A stretch of 64,000 nt of DNA from Pseudomonas costantinii (GTDB taxonomy: Bacteria; Pseudomonadota; Gammaproteobacteria; Pseudomonadales; Pseudomonadaceae), in assembly GCF_001870435.1 (NCBI RefSeq), contig NZ_MDDR01000007.1:248001-312000 (forward strand). The letters run 5' to 3'. Position numbers and translations under genes: made by a program. Numbering within the stretch: position 1 is the stretch's first letter; every line of letters begins with the position of its first letter. The notes below the pieces were generated by a model. It was given only the letters and a program-made list of their open reading frames with translations. It made no database searches and was not told where the DNA came from. This document shows positions 63,885 to 64,000 of this stretch, piece after piece.

Positions 63885-63904
63885 ACCGGCCTGTAATAGC
63901 CGGT
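63885..63904 (-). terminator. Terminator of the last gene
   Basis: ACCGGC (63885-63890) and GCCGGT (63899-63904) with 8-nt loop; the leftward strand ends in seven T's. Confidence 0.75.
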
Positions 63905-63923
63905 CCTTTTGGCAATTGGGCAA

Positions 63924-64000
63924 TCAGCCGTGGGCGAAATCTCGTAGCGCGTTCCCTTCCATGCGGTAACGCACCCACTCCTCCTGCGGCTGCGCGCCGA
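63924..64000 (-). CDS. Partial CDS, 3' end only
   Basis: Frame ending in ...E-E-W-V-R-Y-R-M-E-G-N-A-L-R-D-F-A-H-G and TGA at 63926-63924. The gene starts beyond the window. Family not recognised; probably part of the arabinose cluster. Confidence 0.6.
   Translation of the reverse strand, partial: GAQPQEEWVRYRMEGNALRDFAHG

Noticed and set aside
1..64000. CRISPR array or cas genes
   Set aside because: No regularly spaced repeats and no Cas-like protein were seen.

Overview
The window is a Pseudomonas chromosome segment, most likely from the P. fluorescens group. The signs are high-GC coding with typical Pseudomonas gene neighbourhoods (etfBA beside ETF-ubiquinone oxidoreductase, an araFGH-type transporter, the ATP-grasp/alpha-E/transglutaminase cluster) and GATCGTTCCCACGC-type REP doublets. 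Everything here is read from sequence; no database search was run.

Positions 1 to about 33,547 are a prophage of the P2 superfamily whose late genes follow the HP1/K139-like order, next to tRNA-Ser(GGA) at 33,548-33,637. Its 3' end faces the element, as expected for integration by the tyrosine recombinase at 30,801. No second copy of the tRNA 3' end is visible on the left, so attL probably lies outside the window. From left to right the prophage holds: a Fic protein cut by the window edge and a small ORF; a LexA-box operon of two small genes; a 402-aa cargo gene; a leftward late operon (upstream to downstream: scaffold, capsid, terminase small subunit, head completion, tail completion, sheath, tube, DksA-like, lysis genes, tail chaperone with -1 frameshift, tape measure, baseplate J, fibre, hub and spike); the divergent rightward terminase, portal and Ogr genes; three leftward genes ending in a CI-like repressor; a rightward early operon (Cro-like, CII-like, primase-helicase, several small genes); integrase; and an HEPN-motif cargo gene beside attR.

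The repressor is short and has no self-cleavage domain, whereas a strong LexA box drives a small operon at the opposite end. This suggests induction through an SOS-controlled antirepressor, as with Tum of phage 186. Cargo genes at the late-operon end, between ogr and the repressor, and beside attR sit where P2-like phages often carry defence or toxin genes.

Positions 33,638 to 64,000 are core chromosome. The order is: crotonase, lysophosphatidate acyltransferase, CorA, a glutamine amidotransferase, a thiolase/FadB pair, a membrane microprotein, a cytochrome c, and a transglutaminase/alpha-E/ATP-grasp operon. A structured sRNA candidate with promoter and terminator follows. Next come rraB, small proteins, a START-domain protein, a MocR regulator, two envelope lipoproteins, a periplasmic binding protein, etfBA, and ETF-QO with a PsrA-like box at its promoter. 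The end holds an AraC/alcohol dehydrogenase divergent pair, an IclR regulator, the L-arabinose transporter araFGH with an SDR dehydrogenase, and the tail end of one more leftward gene.
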